DNA from: Bacteroidota bacterium
GTDB lineage: Bacteria; Bacteroidota; Ignavibacteria; Ignavibacteriales; Ignavibacteriaceae
Length of the DNA: 64,000 nucleotides
NCBI GenBank assembly: GCA_020161395.1
Contig: JAIUOE010000002.1
Coordinates: 372,001-436,000 of the forward strand
Direction: 5' to 3'
In this document: positions 27,611-36,725 of the stretch, in pieces
How the letters are laid out: each line of letters begins with the position of its first letter
Numbering within the stretch: position 1 is the first letter of the stretch
Notes under the pieces: generated by a model
The model's database searches: none
Told to the model about the DNA's origin: nothing
The model's input: only the letters and a program-made list of their open reading frames with translations
Translations under genes and position numbers: made by a program

Positions 27611-28420
27611 TCAGTTTTGTGCTGTTTTATCAAATTCAGGAAAAATAAATTTCTCTATTTCAACAGTTTTACCTGTTTCGGTATCAATCTTCAGAAAAAC
27701 TCCGCAGATATGCACATCTTCAAGAGCTGTCTCATATTTTTGAGGTGTCTGATACAAAAATCTGTTTAGCGCGGGTGCCACCTTCATACCGATTACTGAA
27801 TTGTAAGGACCCGTCATGCCGACATCAGAAATAAATGCCGTTCCCTGTGGAAAGATTCTTTCGTCATTTGTCTGCACATGTGTATGTGTACCAAGTATGG
27901 CAGATACCTTCCCGTCGAGGTGATAGGCAAGTGCCTGCTTTTCGGCTGTCGCTTCGGCGTGAAAATCGACAATTATTACTTTTGCCTCCCCCTTTATTTT
28001 GTTTGCAAGAATCCATTCAGCAGATCTGAAGGGACAATCTATTATCGGCATAAATGTTCTGCCCTGAAGATTCAAAACCGCAACCTTCCCTTTTGCAGTC
28101 TCGAAAATGTAGTGTCCGTTGCCGTGGGCACCCCTCGGGTAGTTCTGAGGTCTCAAAACGCGGGGTTCATTTTTAAAATATTCCTGAGCCTGAGGTTTAT
28201 CCCAGGTGTGGTTTCCCCCTGTTATAACTCTTACTCCCAAATTGAAAAGTGCCTCTCCCTCTTTTGGTAGAATCCCTTTCCCGTCGTTTGTGTTTTCCCC
28301 GTTAACTATTATTGCATCGGTTTTATATTTTTGTTGAAATGTCGGCAGCCATGTGAGTACCATTTCAAAACCCGGTTTCCCCACGATGTCTCCGATAAAC
28401 AATATGTTGATTGTCGCCAT
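27611..28420 (-). CDS. YmdB-family metallophosphoesterase
   Basis: Metallophosphatase of the TIGR00282/YmdB family, 269 residues. Metal ligands lie in FIGDIVGKPG, NGENTNDGKG, GGNHTWD and GTHTHVQTNDERI. In Bacillus YmdB is a cyclic-nucleotide phosphodiesterase that affects motility and biofilm genes; the same role here is not shown. The ATG at 28420 is preferred over an in-frame codon 11 codons upstream. A TATATTTA box (minus strand, 28442-28449) 21 bases upstream is a plausible promoter. It leads the folD-deoC-hicB-trmH operon. Confidence 0.9.
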   Translation of the reverse strand: MATINILFIGDIVGKPGFEMVLTWLPTFQQKYKTDAIIVNGENTNDGKGILPKEGEALFNLGVRVITGGNHTWDKPQAQEYFKNEPRVLRPQNYPRGAHGNGHYIFETAKGKVAVLNLQGRTFMPIIDCPFRSAEWILANKIKGEAKVIIVDFHAEATAEKQALAYHLDGKVSAILGTHTHVQTNDERIFPQGTAFISDVGMTGPYNSVIGMKVAPALNRFLYQTPQKYETALEDVHICGVFLKIDTETGKTVEIEKFIFPEFDKTAQN

Positions 28421-28531
28421 AAATTTCCTTAATCTGAATCCTAAATATAGCAAAAATTAGAGTATCGATTGTCGGGTTGGAACGATATCATATTTGGAAC
28501 CAAAGTCAAAACTAAAAAGGCTGCCCCCCTG

Positions 28532-28606
28532 TAGAACTTCAGAACTCCGGAACCCCGGAACCTCAGTAACTCTGAAGTTCTGAGGTTCTGAAACTCTGAG
28601 GTTCTA
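28532..28606. repeat. GAACTTC-type repeat with inverted repeats at a gene end
   Basis: Degenerate short words (GAACTTC, GAACTCC, GAACCTC and their complements) fill the gap below the T9SS gene. A perfect 10-bp inverted repeat pairs 28534-28543 with 28571-28580, and an overlapping 8-bp pair AACCTCAG/CTGAGGTT (28559-28566 with 28580-28587) offers an alternative fold. The repeat touches the stop codon of the gene above it. It could act as a terminator. Confidence 0.75.
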
Positions 28607-30514
28607 TTTCAAAAGTACCATCTTCCGGCTCTGAATATATACGGGGATGTTCTTTTCACTATCTATCACATTGATGCGATAGATATATACCCCGCTCGCA
28701 ACCCCTCCGGTTTTACTCCCCGGTGCTGCAATATCTTCCGCGGTTACCGTCAGCGAATAATATCCCCCCTCCTGTTCCTTGTTTATCATTGTCTTCACCA
28801 GTTCACCACTCGAGTTGTAGATATCAAGCCGTACCCTCGACCTTGTCTTTAGTTTATACTCTATCGTTGTGGAAGGGTTAAAAGGATTCGGATAGTTCTG
28901 ATAAAGGTGATAATCTTCTGAAATAACATCTCCCTCATCAACCGATACGGGTACTATTCCCGTCTCCTCACTCGCATCACTCTTTAGATTCTGGTTATCC
29001 ACTGCCTTTACTTTAAAAAAGACAGGTTTGTTGTACGGTTTCTCGTGTACGAAGTTAAACAGTGTATCCGTACCGTTCCAGATCATCTTCGTTGTGTCGG
29101 GGGTAAATCCTCTGGTACTGTCGGCATATACCTCATATCTGTTCAGGTCTGATTCCGTGTTTGGTCTCCAAGAGAGTTCATAGATTCCCTGTGTACCCGT
29201 GGAGCGGAGTTTCACTCTCGCCGGAACACGGGGAGCATAATCCTGATATGTATAACTTTCACCATACGGTCCACCGTAGAAACCGATGTCGCTTCTCGTT
29301 CCGTCCCTGTCAAGTATCGTTGAGTCTCCCGCATTTATAAGGGGGGAATACATCTGGAGATGAAAATCGATGTCGGGAAAGTCACCGTAATCCTTCACAA
29401 ACATCGGATTAACATACAGATTCCCGCTGTTTACAAGTGGTGGCTGAGTTCCGCTAATCGGGGTGGGTACATTCCAGAAACAGTTGTTGTTTACCTTCAG
29501 ATTGGGGGAGCTGTTCCAGATACCTTTATCAAACCCGTAAACCACATTATTGGTAAAGGTTACATTGCCGGAGGAGACCATGAAGTCTTTGCGGTAATCC
29601 CAGCCGGGACCCTCTGAAATGCAAAATACATTGTTGAAGAATGACATGGTGCCGGTTGCAGGTACAAAAGGGTTCTCATCAGAGTTGTAGGATTTTGTAT
29701 AAAAGAGATTGTTAGAGAATTCGACCCGGGGGTCAATTGTAAACGCTGTGGTGTATAACTTATTGTAAAAATCAGAGGAAACAAATGGTTTTGTAAATAT
29801 GTTATTTCGGATAAAAATTCGGGGATATTCCTGGTAATTTCTGATGAAATGAGACATTGAATAGAGGGGATGCACAAAAACATTATTTATTAAAAAAACT
29901 GAATCCTCATTCTGACCATCTAAACTAACATCACAAAAAATATCGACATTAATCATAATATTGTCAGATATCACCCCATTACTGAAATGAATCGCTTTTC
30001 CGAAATTTCTTAATGTAGAATAAGAAAGACTGCTCCGACTTGCTTTTTGAATGAAACCGGAGTCTAAAAAGGCTGTAGTTATCAATCGGTAATTATCTGA
30101 GTTTCTGTTGCCAATTAGAGTGAAATTTTCTACCACCAAGGAATCAGAAATTGAAAATATTGTTCTGTCGAAAAGTGTTGCACCCTCCAGCCCCTGACAG
30201 TCAATTATAGTTGAGAGCATCTCCTCACCTAAAATGGTAAGATTCGGGGGAGTCTTGTATATCCGTTCCCTGTACACCCCCGCTCCGACATAGATAGTGT
30301 CACCTCTTTGACATACATTCACACATTTCTGAATGCTGTCTGAGGCGGTTGCCCAGGATGTGTAGGGCGGTTGTGGGGCAGGGTTACCCGATTTCACATA
30401 GCGGATAGTACCATGCACATTTGTTATGAGACTGCATAGCAATACAGTAAACAGGAATGCAGTCATTTGATTTCTCTTGCAACCGGAATCATCAGGAGAC
30501 AATCTTTTCGTCAT
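28604..30514 (-). CDS. Secreted right-handed beta-helix protein with T9SS sorting domain
   Basis: Exported protein of 636 residues. The first part resembles a parallel beta-helix: SIQKCVNVCQRGDTIYVGAGVYRERIY and TILGEE...STIIDCQG are typical of pectate-lyase-like repeats, followed by many NN-containing turns (NNVFV, NNIFT, NNLFY). A fibronectin-III-like segment follows (about 430-515), then from about residue 538 a T9SS sorting domain (QNYPNPFNPSTTIEY, SGVYIYR). AGAGGAG before the ATG at 30514 supports this start, which gives a 16-residue lead before the hydrophobic signal. The gene follows the 344-residue gene by 12 bases. Confidence 0.85.
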   Translation of the reverse strand: MTKRLSPDDSGCKRNQMTAFLFTVLLCSLITNVHGTIRYVKSGNPAPQPPYTSWATASDSIQKCVNVCQRGDTIYVGAGVYRERIYKTPPNLTILGEEMLSTIIDCQGLEGATLFDRTIFSISDSLVVENFTLIGNRNSDNYRLITTAFLDSGFIQKASRSSLSYSTLRNFGKAIHFSNGVISDNIMINVDIFCDVSLDGQNEDSVFLINNVFVHPLYSMSHFIRNYQEYPRIFIRNNIFTKPFVSSDFYNKLYTTAFTIDPRVEFSNNLFYTKSYNSDENPFVPATGTMSFFNNVFCISEGPGWDYRKDFMVSSGNVTFTNNVVYGFDKGIWNSSPNLKVNNNCFWNVPTPISGTQPPLVNSGNLYVNPMFVKDYGDFPDIDFHLQMYSPLINAGDSTILDRDGTRSDIGFYGGPYGESYTYQDYAPRVPARVKLRSTGTQGIYELSWRPNTESDLNRYEVYADSTRGFTPDTTKMIWNGTDTLFNFVHEKPYNKPVFFKVKAVDNQNLKSDASEETGIVPVSVDEGDVISEDYHLYQNYPNPFNPSTTIEYKLKTRSRVRLDIYNSSGELVKTMINKEQEGGYYSLTVTAEDIAAPGSKTGGVASGVYIYRINVIDSEKNIPVYIQSRKMVLLK

Positions 30515-30526
30515 ATCTGTCTCCTC

Positions 30527-31561
30527 TTACCTCTCCTGCTGCAAGATGATATTGTTGGATGATGTCCGTAAAGGGCTCTGCAGTTTCTTAACCGGTTGTA
30601 CCAGTCCCTCTTTGTAAAGATATGCGATTGATTCCCCGAGTATTTGTATCGCATCATAATTATCTACTGAATTGGGAACCGGTATTTCAATTTCATAATC
30701 CTCGACCAGGGATGTAAATGAAGCATTTATATTATCATCTGTTTGTAATGATTTGAGATAATACAAAAGACGGCTCATTCTTTCGGAACTTCCTGTCGGC
30801 GAAAAGTAATTTTCCCAAATAAACGAATCTGAAACTTCAATACTCTCAACGGCATATAATTCACGGGTGGTTTTGTTTTCCAATTCAAACTCTATTCCCA
30901 GGAGTTTCTTTCCGGAGGTGTGGTTTCCGGCAAACTCAACAGGGGAGGTGTTGTCTTCAAGAAAGCCAAGTTTATAAGAAATGTAGCAAAGATTTGTATT
31001 AACCAGTTCCCCTGAACGGACTGCATGAGAGATCACGGAATCCTTCACCAGACCCCCGTCTTCATAGTGAATGATTACTTTTGCAAGACACAGAGTATCA
31101 TGAGGCCTTCTGATCCCGTCCCCGTTCGAGAGTCTTCTCAAATGGAAATCAACTCTGTACCGGATGGTATCAAGGCACCACTCATTAGCCGGTACTCTGT
31201 ATCTGGTAACCTGTCTGTAGCCTCTTTCTTCCCTGTACGGAGAGGATTGCCAAACCGAAGGTCCGTATATTATCTTTGAGTTTAAGGGTGCATTCAGGTT
31301 GGTCCGGTAATATTTCCCGTCCAGAAGTGTGTCTTTGCCGGATTCATGACGGAGTTCGAGACGATGGGCACTTGCATAGGGATTGAAGGCTTTCCAGGTT
31401 TTGTGATATGCATTGGAAAAATAAAAAATCCAGTCCATGCTTTCTATTCGCTCTGCACTAAAGAAATTGAAATTTTCAATCCTGCTCTGGGGAAAACCCG
31501 CTACCATCATGAAAACCATCAAAGACAGGGTCTTGACTAAAAATTTGTTTCTTTTTATCAT
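30527..31561 (-). CDS. Hypothetical exported protein
   Basis: A 344-residue protein I do not recognise. A signal peptide is visible (MIKRNKFLVKTLSLMVFMMVAGFPQS). It carries no NPFNP sorting domain and no obvious catalytic motif; the body contains many aromatic residues and paired charged strands. It is followed by the beta-helix T9SS gene after 12 bases, so the two may work together at the cell surface. Confidence 0.7.
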   Translation of the reverse strand: MIKRNKFLVKTLSLMVFMMVAGFPQSRIENFNFFSAERIESMDWIFYFSNAYHKTWKAFNPYASAHRLELRHESGKDTLLDGKYYRTNLNAPLNSKIIYGPSVWQSSPYREERGYRQVTRYRVPANEWCLDTIRYRVDFHLRRLSNGDGIRRPHDTLCLAKVIIHYEDGGLVKDSVISHAVRSGELVNTNLCYISYKLGFLEDNTSPVEFAGNHTSGKKLLGIEFELENKTTRELYAVESIEVSDSFIWENYFSPTGSSERMSRLLYYLKSLQTDDNINASFTSLVEDYEIEIPVPNSVDNYDAIQILGESIAYLYKEGLVQPVKKLQSPLRTSSNNIILQQER

Positions 31562-31629
31562 ATTAATTCCTGCGAATAAAAAATATCCTGTGCCTGAAAA
31601 TAAGTAATTTTTTGGAAAGGGAAAGTTTT

Positions 31630-31705
31630 AGAACTTCAGAACCTCAGTAACTCCGATGCGCCGCGGCGTACTGAGGTTCTGAAACTCTGAAGTTCTGAAG
31701 TTCTA
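31630..31705. repeat. GAACTTC-type repeat with a perfect 15-bp inverted repeat
   Basis: TTCAGAACCTCAGTA at 31635-31649 is matched perfectly by its complement at 31669-31683, with a GC-rich palindrome (GCCGCGGC) in the loop. Outside the stem are further GAAGTTC words that reach the TAG stop of the gene above. Same family as 28532-28606 and the tail of folA. Confidence 0.8.
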
Positions 31706-33406
31706 CTTATTCACCACCATCTTAATTGCAGCCGAGTGGTTACCCGTTTCAAGGCGGAAGATGTAAACGCCCGAGGGGAGACCTGCTGCATTGAACTTCA
31801 GTTGGTGACTGCCGGCAGGGGTTTCACCATCGATCAGGGTTGCCACTTCTCGCCCGAGGATATCGTAAACCGTGCCGTTCACCCAACCGGTAACGGGCAA
31901 CGCGTAACGGATAACGGTTTCAGGGTTAAAGGGATTCGGGTGGTTCTGTTCAAGTGTAAAACCCTGGGGGAGCGTTCCCGTGGTTTCCTCAATGCCGAGC
32001 GGTACATCAGCAGTGCCGAGATGAACGCGGTTAAGTATTGTATCATAAGCGGCACGCGTAACCGTGATCGAGTTGAACTGATCGCTTCCCCTGCCGATAA
32101 TGATACCCGTGTGGAAGGTTGCCGTGCTGCCGGCGGAAAGATTAAACCTGCCCGATGACACAATGTTCCTTTTATCCGCAAGGTGATTATCGATCCACCC
32201 GGTATTCGCAACAGGGTCGCCGGAGTAGATCAGTCTGTTATCGATGCCCGCGCATGGAACACCACCTCTTACTTCACCCCACTGCCAGTTGCAGGGATCC
32301 ATCGGGTCACCCGAGGGGCGTTTCCCCTCCATGTAGTTGCGGAGCTGCGAAGTGGTGAGGAAGTCTCCCTGTGTGGGGTGGGAGCTCAGGAACATTATGC
32401 TTCCCGTTACTCCGGAGTTTTTTGCTCCCGGGACATACTGTTTCGGGAAAGGTTTGCCGAAGTGGAGCACCGCGCTGTCGAGGGGGATATCGGTACCGGG
32501 ATCATAAACACCGTTGTTGTTGTTGTCGGTGAAGGTTTCTCCGGGGATAAAGACCGGGGTTCCGAGCAGGAATGAGTGGAATACCGCCGGAGGGTTGTTG
32601 CCAAACTGACTGTCGGGTGTCCGGTTGTAGTAGTATGCCGAGTTTCTCGCCACATCGGTACCCGTGAGGTCGTCGGAGTAGTTCCCAAGGTCGGTGTCGG
32701 AGTACATTCCGAATATCATATCCGAAAGATCCTGCACAACACTTCCCGTGTTTTTCACTTCATACCTGAAGAAGACGGCATCACGGATCTCTGCGACATC
32801 CGAATGGGGAAAGGCATATACCGTCTGCATCACTTCAATTCCCATCGGGAGAACATCTTTGAACTTCCGGAGGGCGGTGTCGGCGGCATCGTTAAAAATA
32901 CACCAGACGGAGATCTCACCGAGTATTTCGGGCATGTCCTCGTTTGGATCCCATTTGCCGTTGCTGTTCAGATCGACGGGGTTATAGTTGCCGTCGTTGT
33001 TGCCGTCCCAATAACGGGCACCGAGGGCTACTGCATCGCTCCAGTTCTGCCAGCTTGTACCGAAAGCGGGATCGTTGAGGGAGACCACATAAAGCCGGTT
33101 CTTAGGGTCATTGGAGGGTGTGCCGGCTTTCCCGGGGATGAAGTCCCACACACGGGCGGCAGACATCACGCCGTTAGCCCAGAGGGTTGAGTTCTTCATG
33201 CCCGAGAGGGCAAAACCGCCCGAGTAGATGGTGGAAATGCCGTCATACTTCACTCCCGAACTGCCGTTTACCGTTACTTCACCAACCACACCCCGGTTGT
33301 CCAAAGGCAGTTTTATCCGCCCCGTGTTAAGCTCATACACGCTTTGAGCTGTGAGCAGGGTGGCCATGCTTACAAGGAATAACAATGTGCTGTAAAATTG
33401 TTTCAT
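31703..33406 (-). CDS. Secreted protein with T9SS sorting domain and calcium-loop motifs
   Basis: Exported protein of 567 residues. The ATG at 33406 is preceded by GGAGGA at a good distance, a rare strong Shine-Dalgarno in this window; the frame extends upstream without support. A signal peptide is followed by a large beta-rich domain. Two dockerin-like calcium loops are visible (DLNSNGKWDPNED and DNNNNGVYDPGTD). From about residue 483 the T9SS sorting domain appears (EQNHPNPFNPETVIRYALP, SGVYIFRLE). Function of the main domain is unknown. Codon choice looks more GC-rich than in neighbouring genes, which may reflect a separate origin. Confidence 0.85.
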   Translation of the reverse strand: MKQFYSTLLFLVSMATLLTAQSVYELNTGRIKLPLDNRGVVGEVTVNGSSGVKYDGISTIYSGGFALSGMKNSTLWANGVMSAARVWDFIPGKAGTPSNDPKNRLYVVSLNDPAFGTSWQNWSDAVALGARYWDGNNDGNYNPVDLNSNGKWDPNEDMPEILGEISVWCIFNDAADTALRKFKDVLPMGIEVMQTVYAFPHSDVAEIRDAVFFRYEVKNTGSVVQDLSDMIFGMYSDTDLGNYSDDLTGTDVARNSAYYYNRTPDSQFGNNPPAVFHSFLLGTPVFIPGETFTDNNNNGVYDPGTDIPLDSAVLHFGKPFPKQYVPGAKNSGVTGSIMFLSSHPTQGDFLTTSQLRNYMEGKRPSGDPMDPCNWQWGEVRGGVPCAGIDNRLIYSGDPVANTGWIDNHLADKRNIVSSGRFNLSAGSTATFHTGIIIGRGSDQFNSITVTRAAYDTILNRVHLGTADVPLGIEETTGTLPQGFTLEQNHPNPFNPETVIRYALPVTGWVNGTVYDILGREVATLIDGETPAGSHQLKFNAAGLPSGVYIFRLETGNHSAAIKMVVNK

Positions 33407-33421
33407 TTGGGTTCCTCCCAC

Positions 33422-33812
33422 TCTTTGTTAATGAATAAATTCTTTGTTATGTTATTAATAAAATACATATCAAAAAAAAACAAAGTACCATCATAAAATA
33501 GGCAAAAAACAGTGACCTAAAAGTGGGGGAGTTTGTTCAGTTGGTACCACATCACGGTACTCCTTTTGATAAGCCATTTACTGAACACCGGGTCATCCGT
33601 CTAATACTTTCCGGCAAGTTGATGACCATTACTCTTTTTTAATTCTCATTTAAGTTTACAATCCTGTTATTTTTCGCTACTGTTTGTTATCCGTTGGCAG
33701 CGTTACAAGTGGAGTATGAAATCTCTCCCCGTTGGGCACAGGTATAAGTTTTTAATATCATTCAACTCCTCGAAACAGCCCTGAATGATTTTCTCATGTC
33801 GTGTGAATTTTA
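33422..33812. other. Intergenic region between divergent T9SS gene and recQ
   Basis: About 390 bases without a gene. It is AT-rich at both ends. I see a direct repeat GGTAC..GGTAC near 33541-33560 and nothing recognisable as an RNA gene. It should contain the promoter of the minus-strand T9SS gene and part of that of recQ. Confidence 0.5.
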
Positions 33813-33820
33813 TACATTTG
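33813..33820 (+). promoter_or_regulatory. TACATTTG -7 box for recQ, probably leaderless
   Basis: TACATTTG fits the Bacteroidota -7 consensus TAnnTTTG. The next in-frame ATG for recQ is at 33827, only 6 bases downstream, so transcription would begin at or next to the start codon. Confidence 0.5.
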
Positions 33821-33826
33821 CATCTG

Positions 33827-36457
33827 ATGACACCACAAGAAGCATTAAAAAAATATTTCGGCTACAACTCTTTCCGGCAGGGACAACTCGAGATAATCGA
33901 GGCGATCCTGAACAAAGAGAATGTCCTTACGATTCTTCCTACAGGGGGTGGGAAATCGATCTGCTATCAGATTCCGGCGGTTATTTCCAAAGGTTTCTCT
34001 ATCGTTATCTCACCCCTTATCGCCCTCATGAAAGATCAGGTTGACAACCTGAGAAAAGCTGGGATCACAGCCGAATTTATCAACAGCTCACTCGGAGGAT
34101 ATGAGATCGAGAGAATTCTCCGTGATCTGGAACAGGGACTGATAAAGCTGCTCTATGTAGCACCTGAAAGACTCGAAAACACCTCTTTCGCAGAAAAAAT
34201 AAAGGAGTTAAAGCCTTCTTTTGTATTCGTGGATGAAGCACACTGCATAAGCGAGTGGGGACATAATTTCAGACCGGGCTACCTTAAAATTCGTGATTTT
34301 ATCACCTGGACGGGAATAAAAAACATCTCGGCATTTACCGCCACCGCCACGGAAGAGGTTCGCGAAGACATTACCAGACAACTGAACATGCGCGACCCCC
34401 TCATCTTTGTGAGAGGATTCGAGAGAGACAACATTTCTCTTTCCATTCAGGAGGTGAAAGACAAAAAAGCCAAAACAGCGGAATTATTGAGAACTTACGG
34501 AACCCCCGCAATAATATACACAGGCTCACGAAAAAAAGCGGAAGAACTTTCAGAACACCTCACTATGAGGAAGATAGAAAATCTTTTCTATCACGCGGGA
34601 CTCCCGAACGAACAGAGGAAAAAGATACAGGACCACTTCCTTTCGGGACGGGTTAAGGTGATAGTTGCTACCAATGCCTTTGGAATGGGAATCGACAAGG
34701 AGGATGTGCGGCTTGTAATCCATTATAACATGCCCGGCACTATCGAGAGCTACTACCAGGAATTTGGAAGAGCGGGAAGGGACGGCAAGGATTCTTTTGC
34801 AGTAATGCTTTTCGAGAGAGCTGACTTGAAACTGCAGCAGTTTTTTATCGATTCCGCCTTCCCGCGAAAAGACCTTGTCGGAGAGATTTATGATGCCCTC
34901 CTCGATTCGGTTTCAGTGCAACAGGGGGAACTCCCCGAAAAGCTGTTAAAAATTGATTATGACCTGATCAACCTGATCCTCGGTAAAAATATAGCCAGAG
35001 GCACGATACTCGGTGCCCTCTCAATACTCGAGAAGGCAGGTTACCTCGCAGCCATTTCCGACTTCAGGCAGAAACACTTCTTTTCATACATCCTGAACAG
35101 CGAGCAGCTAAAAAAATATACCAAAAACCTCCCCGACAATATTAAAAAGGAGGCAATACTGTATCTGGTGAGGGAATATGGAGCCATCCCTTTCGAAAAA
35201 ACCGTACTTCTCGACATGGATAAAATGTCCCAGGAAATGTCGGTGGGTGAAAATACACTTCGCGAAACCATGTTCGAACTTGATAACAGCGGGATACTCT
35301 CATTCTCCGCTCCCTCTTCAAAAGATACTTTCAAACTGCTCATTCCCCGGATAAAAAGTGCCAAACTTGTTGTTGATTCCAGGTACATGGATCAGAACTA
35401 CAACAACTCTTTCAATAAGCTGAAGCAAATGGAATCTCTCGTTTACCATACAGGCTGCAGATTTGCATTTATACTGAAATATTTTGGGGACAAAAAGGAA
35501 TATAAATGCGGGAAGTGCGACAACTGCATGAAGGAGAGCGAGACCCTCCCCGCGGATGCATACCAGTTTATAAATGAGTCGATACTTCGAACAGTGCATC
35601 TCTTTTCGGACGGCATCAGTCCTGTCCATATTTTTACAATTATTATGGGGAACTCGAAGTCGGAGGGTTATCAGAAACTGCCCGTTTTTGGCATCTGTTC
35701 CGGCTTCAAATACGGACACATCAAACCGGTGTTCAACCAGCTCCTTAATACGGGATATATCTTCGAGAACCGCTCAAAATCGAACAGGATTTTTCTTTCC
35801 AACAAGGGATATGCGGCTCTGGTGGAATTGCGGCTTGTAACCGATGAACAATCAGGCACCCCCACCGATCCCAACACCGATCTCGAACTCTATTTCAAGT
35901 TGAAAGCATTAAGGGAGAGAGCGGGTCTAAAATTCTCACAACCGCCGTATCTTATCTGTAATGATGAGGTGCTGCTGAAGTTCTCCCAAATGAAACCGAA
36001 GACCAAAGAAGAGTTTCTGGAAGTGGGGGGCTCAAACGAGCGGATGTTCAACAAAATCGGCGATGAAATTCTTTCGGTAATAAACAGTATCACGATAAAA
36101 AATGAACAGGGACAAAAGAAAAAACTGAATATACCCGCTTCCCACTTCCCTGTTTGGGAGATGGCGAAAGAAGGGAAAACCCTCGCCGAAATGGCAAGTG
36201 CAAAAAATCAGAGTGAGACGGTAATATCGATGCAACTGGAAGAACTGATTGGAATGGATCCTTCGATAGACCCCGAAAAAATTCTCACTCCACCCAGGTT
36301 CAAAATAATGTATGCAAAATACAAGGAAGGCTTTGTAGAACTTAAGGCTCTTAAAACAAAGCTGGGTGAAGGCTTCTCATACCCCGAGGTGCGAATATTC
36401 CTCGCCCGGTTTAAGCATCGTGAACCAAATTATGGAAAAGGATCGCAGTTGCATTGA
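33827..36457 (+). CDS. recQ: ATP-dependent DNA helicase RecQ (long form)
   Basis: DNA helicase of the RecQ family, 876 residues, longer than the 600-residue E. coli enzyme. Motif I is LPTGGGKSICYQ, motif II VDEAHCISEWGHNFRPGY, motif III FTATAT, and the later helicase motif is YYQEFGRAGRDG. An extra domain of about 150-190 residues lies between the helicase core and the zinc site (CRFAFILKYFGDKKEYKCGKCDNC, near residue 545-568). A winged-helix and an HRDC-like domain follow. The ATG at 33827 fits the first conserved residues (MTPQEALKKYFGYNSFRQGQ) and the promoter just before it; an in-frame ATG at 33785 lies upstream of that promoter. Confidence 0.92.
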   Translation: MTPQEALKKYFGYNSFRQGQLEIIEAILNKENVLTILPTGGGKSICYQIPAVISKGFSIVISPLIALMKDQVDNLRKAGITAEFINSSLGGYEIERILRDLEQGLIKLLYVAPERLENTSFAEKIKELKPSFVFVDEAHCISEWGHNFRPGYLKIRDFITWTGIKNISAFTATATEEVREDITRQLNMRDPLIFVRGFERDNISLSIQEVKDKKAKTAELLRTYGTPAIIYTGSRKKAEELSEHLTMRKIENLFYHAGLPNEQRKKIQDHFLSGRVKVIVATNAFGMGIDKEDVRLVIHYNMPGTIESYYQEFGRAGRDGKDSFAVMLFERADLKLQQFFIDSAFPRKDLVGEIYDALLDSVSVQQGELPEKLLKIDYDLINLILGKNIARGTILGALSILEKAGYLAAISDFRQKHFFSYILNSEQLKKYTKNLPDNIKKEAILYLVREYGAIPFEKTVLLDMDKMSQEMSVGENTLRETMFELDNSGILSFSAPSSKDTFKLLIPRIKSAKLVVDSRYMDQNYNNSFNKLKQMESLVYHTGCRFAFILKYFGDKKEYKCGKCDNCMKESETLPADAYQFINESILRTVHLFSDGISPVHIFTIIMGNSKSEGYQKLPVFGICSGFKYGHIKPVFNQLLNTGYIFENRSKSNRIFLSNKGYAALVELRLVTDEQSGTPTDPNTDLELYFKLKALRERAGLKFSQPPYLICNDEVLLKFSQMKPKTKEEFLEVGGSNERMFNKIGDEILSVINSITIKNEQGQKKKLNIPASHFPVWEMAKEGKTLAEMASAKNQSETVISMQLEELIGMDPSIDPEKILTPPRFKIMYAKYKEGFVELKALKTKLGEGFSYPEVRIFLARFKHREPNYGKGSQLH

Positions 36458-36460
36458 GAT

Positions 36461-36495
36461 AAGGCTGAGGGCTGAAGGTCGACGGCTGAATAGCC
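36461..36495. repeat. GGCTGA simple repeat after the recQ stop
   Basis: Five imperfect copies of GGCTGA / GGTCGA begin 3 bases after the recQ stop codon. Similar simple repeats abut stop codons of other genes in this window. Confidence 0.5.
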
Positions 36496-36552
36496 AATCA
36501 TGGTAAAAACAGAGTAAAATCATAAAAAAATGAAAAATAATTTAAAAAGTAC

Positions 36553-36583
36553 TTGCATATGTCAAATATTAGTTTTACATTTG
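36553..36583 (+). promoter_or_regulatory. Promoter for the metK leader
   Basis: TACATTTG (36576-36583) is a TAnnTTTG -7 box, and TTG at 36553-36555, 20 bases upstream, fits the -33 element. The start of transcription would be near 36590, about 270 bases before metK, leaving room for the two leader RNA elements. Confidence 0.6.
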
Positions 36584-36608
36584 AGCATTAGGAAATAAAA
36601 ATTCTGAA

Positions 36609-36657
36609 TGTCGTTTTTATCAAGTTACTTGCTGCGACAAAAAACAAGAGCTAAAGG
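36609..36657 (+). promoter_or_regulatory. SAM-II-like riboswitch aptamer, variant first copy
   Basis: A P1-like stem TGTCG/CGACA (36609-36613 with 36635-36639) closes a U-rich loop. The loop has CTTGC, which can pair with CAAG (36645-36648) downstream to make a pseudoknot; the 3' part ends GCTAAAGG, the conserved SAM-II ending. It differs from the classic loop (TTTTTATC instead of TGATTT), so it may be a variant or decayed. It sits directly before a terminator and upstream of metK. Confidence 0.5.
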
Positions 36658-36661
36658 CTGA

Positions 36662-36682
36662 CCCGCCTTGAGCGGGTTTTTT
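36662..36682 (+). terminator. Intrinsic terminator in the metK leader
   Basis: CCCGC/GCGGG stem with a 5-base loop followed by six Ts. AAGGC at the end of the first aptamer (36654-36658) can instead pair with GCCTT (36665-36669), which would break the terminator. That is the expected layout of a ligand-controlled attenuator in which the ligand favours termination. Confidence 0.75.
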
Positions 36683-36725
36683 GGTTTTAAGAGGTCAGTT
36701 GATAGCTGAACAGGGTTTTGAGGAC

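Noticed and set aside
32576-33190. Open frames on the plus strand opposite the T9SS gene at 31703-33406
   Set aside because: They are shadows of a GC-rich coding strand; the minus-strand product has signal peptide, sorting domain and Shine-Dalgarno.
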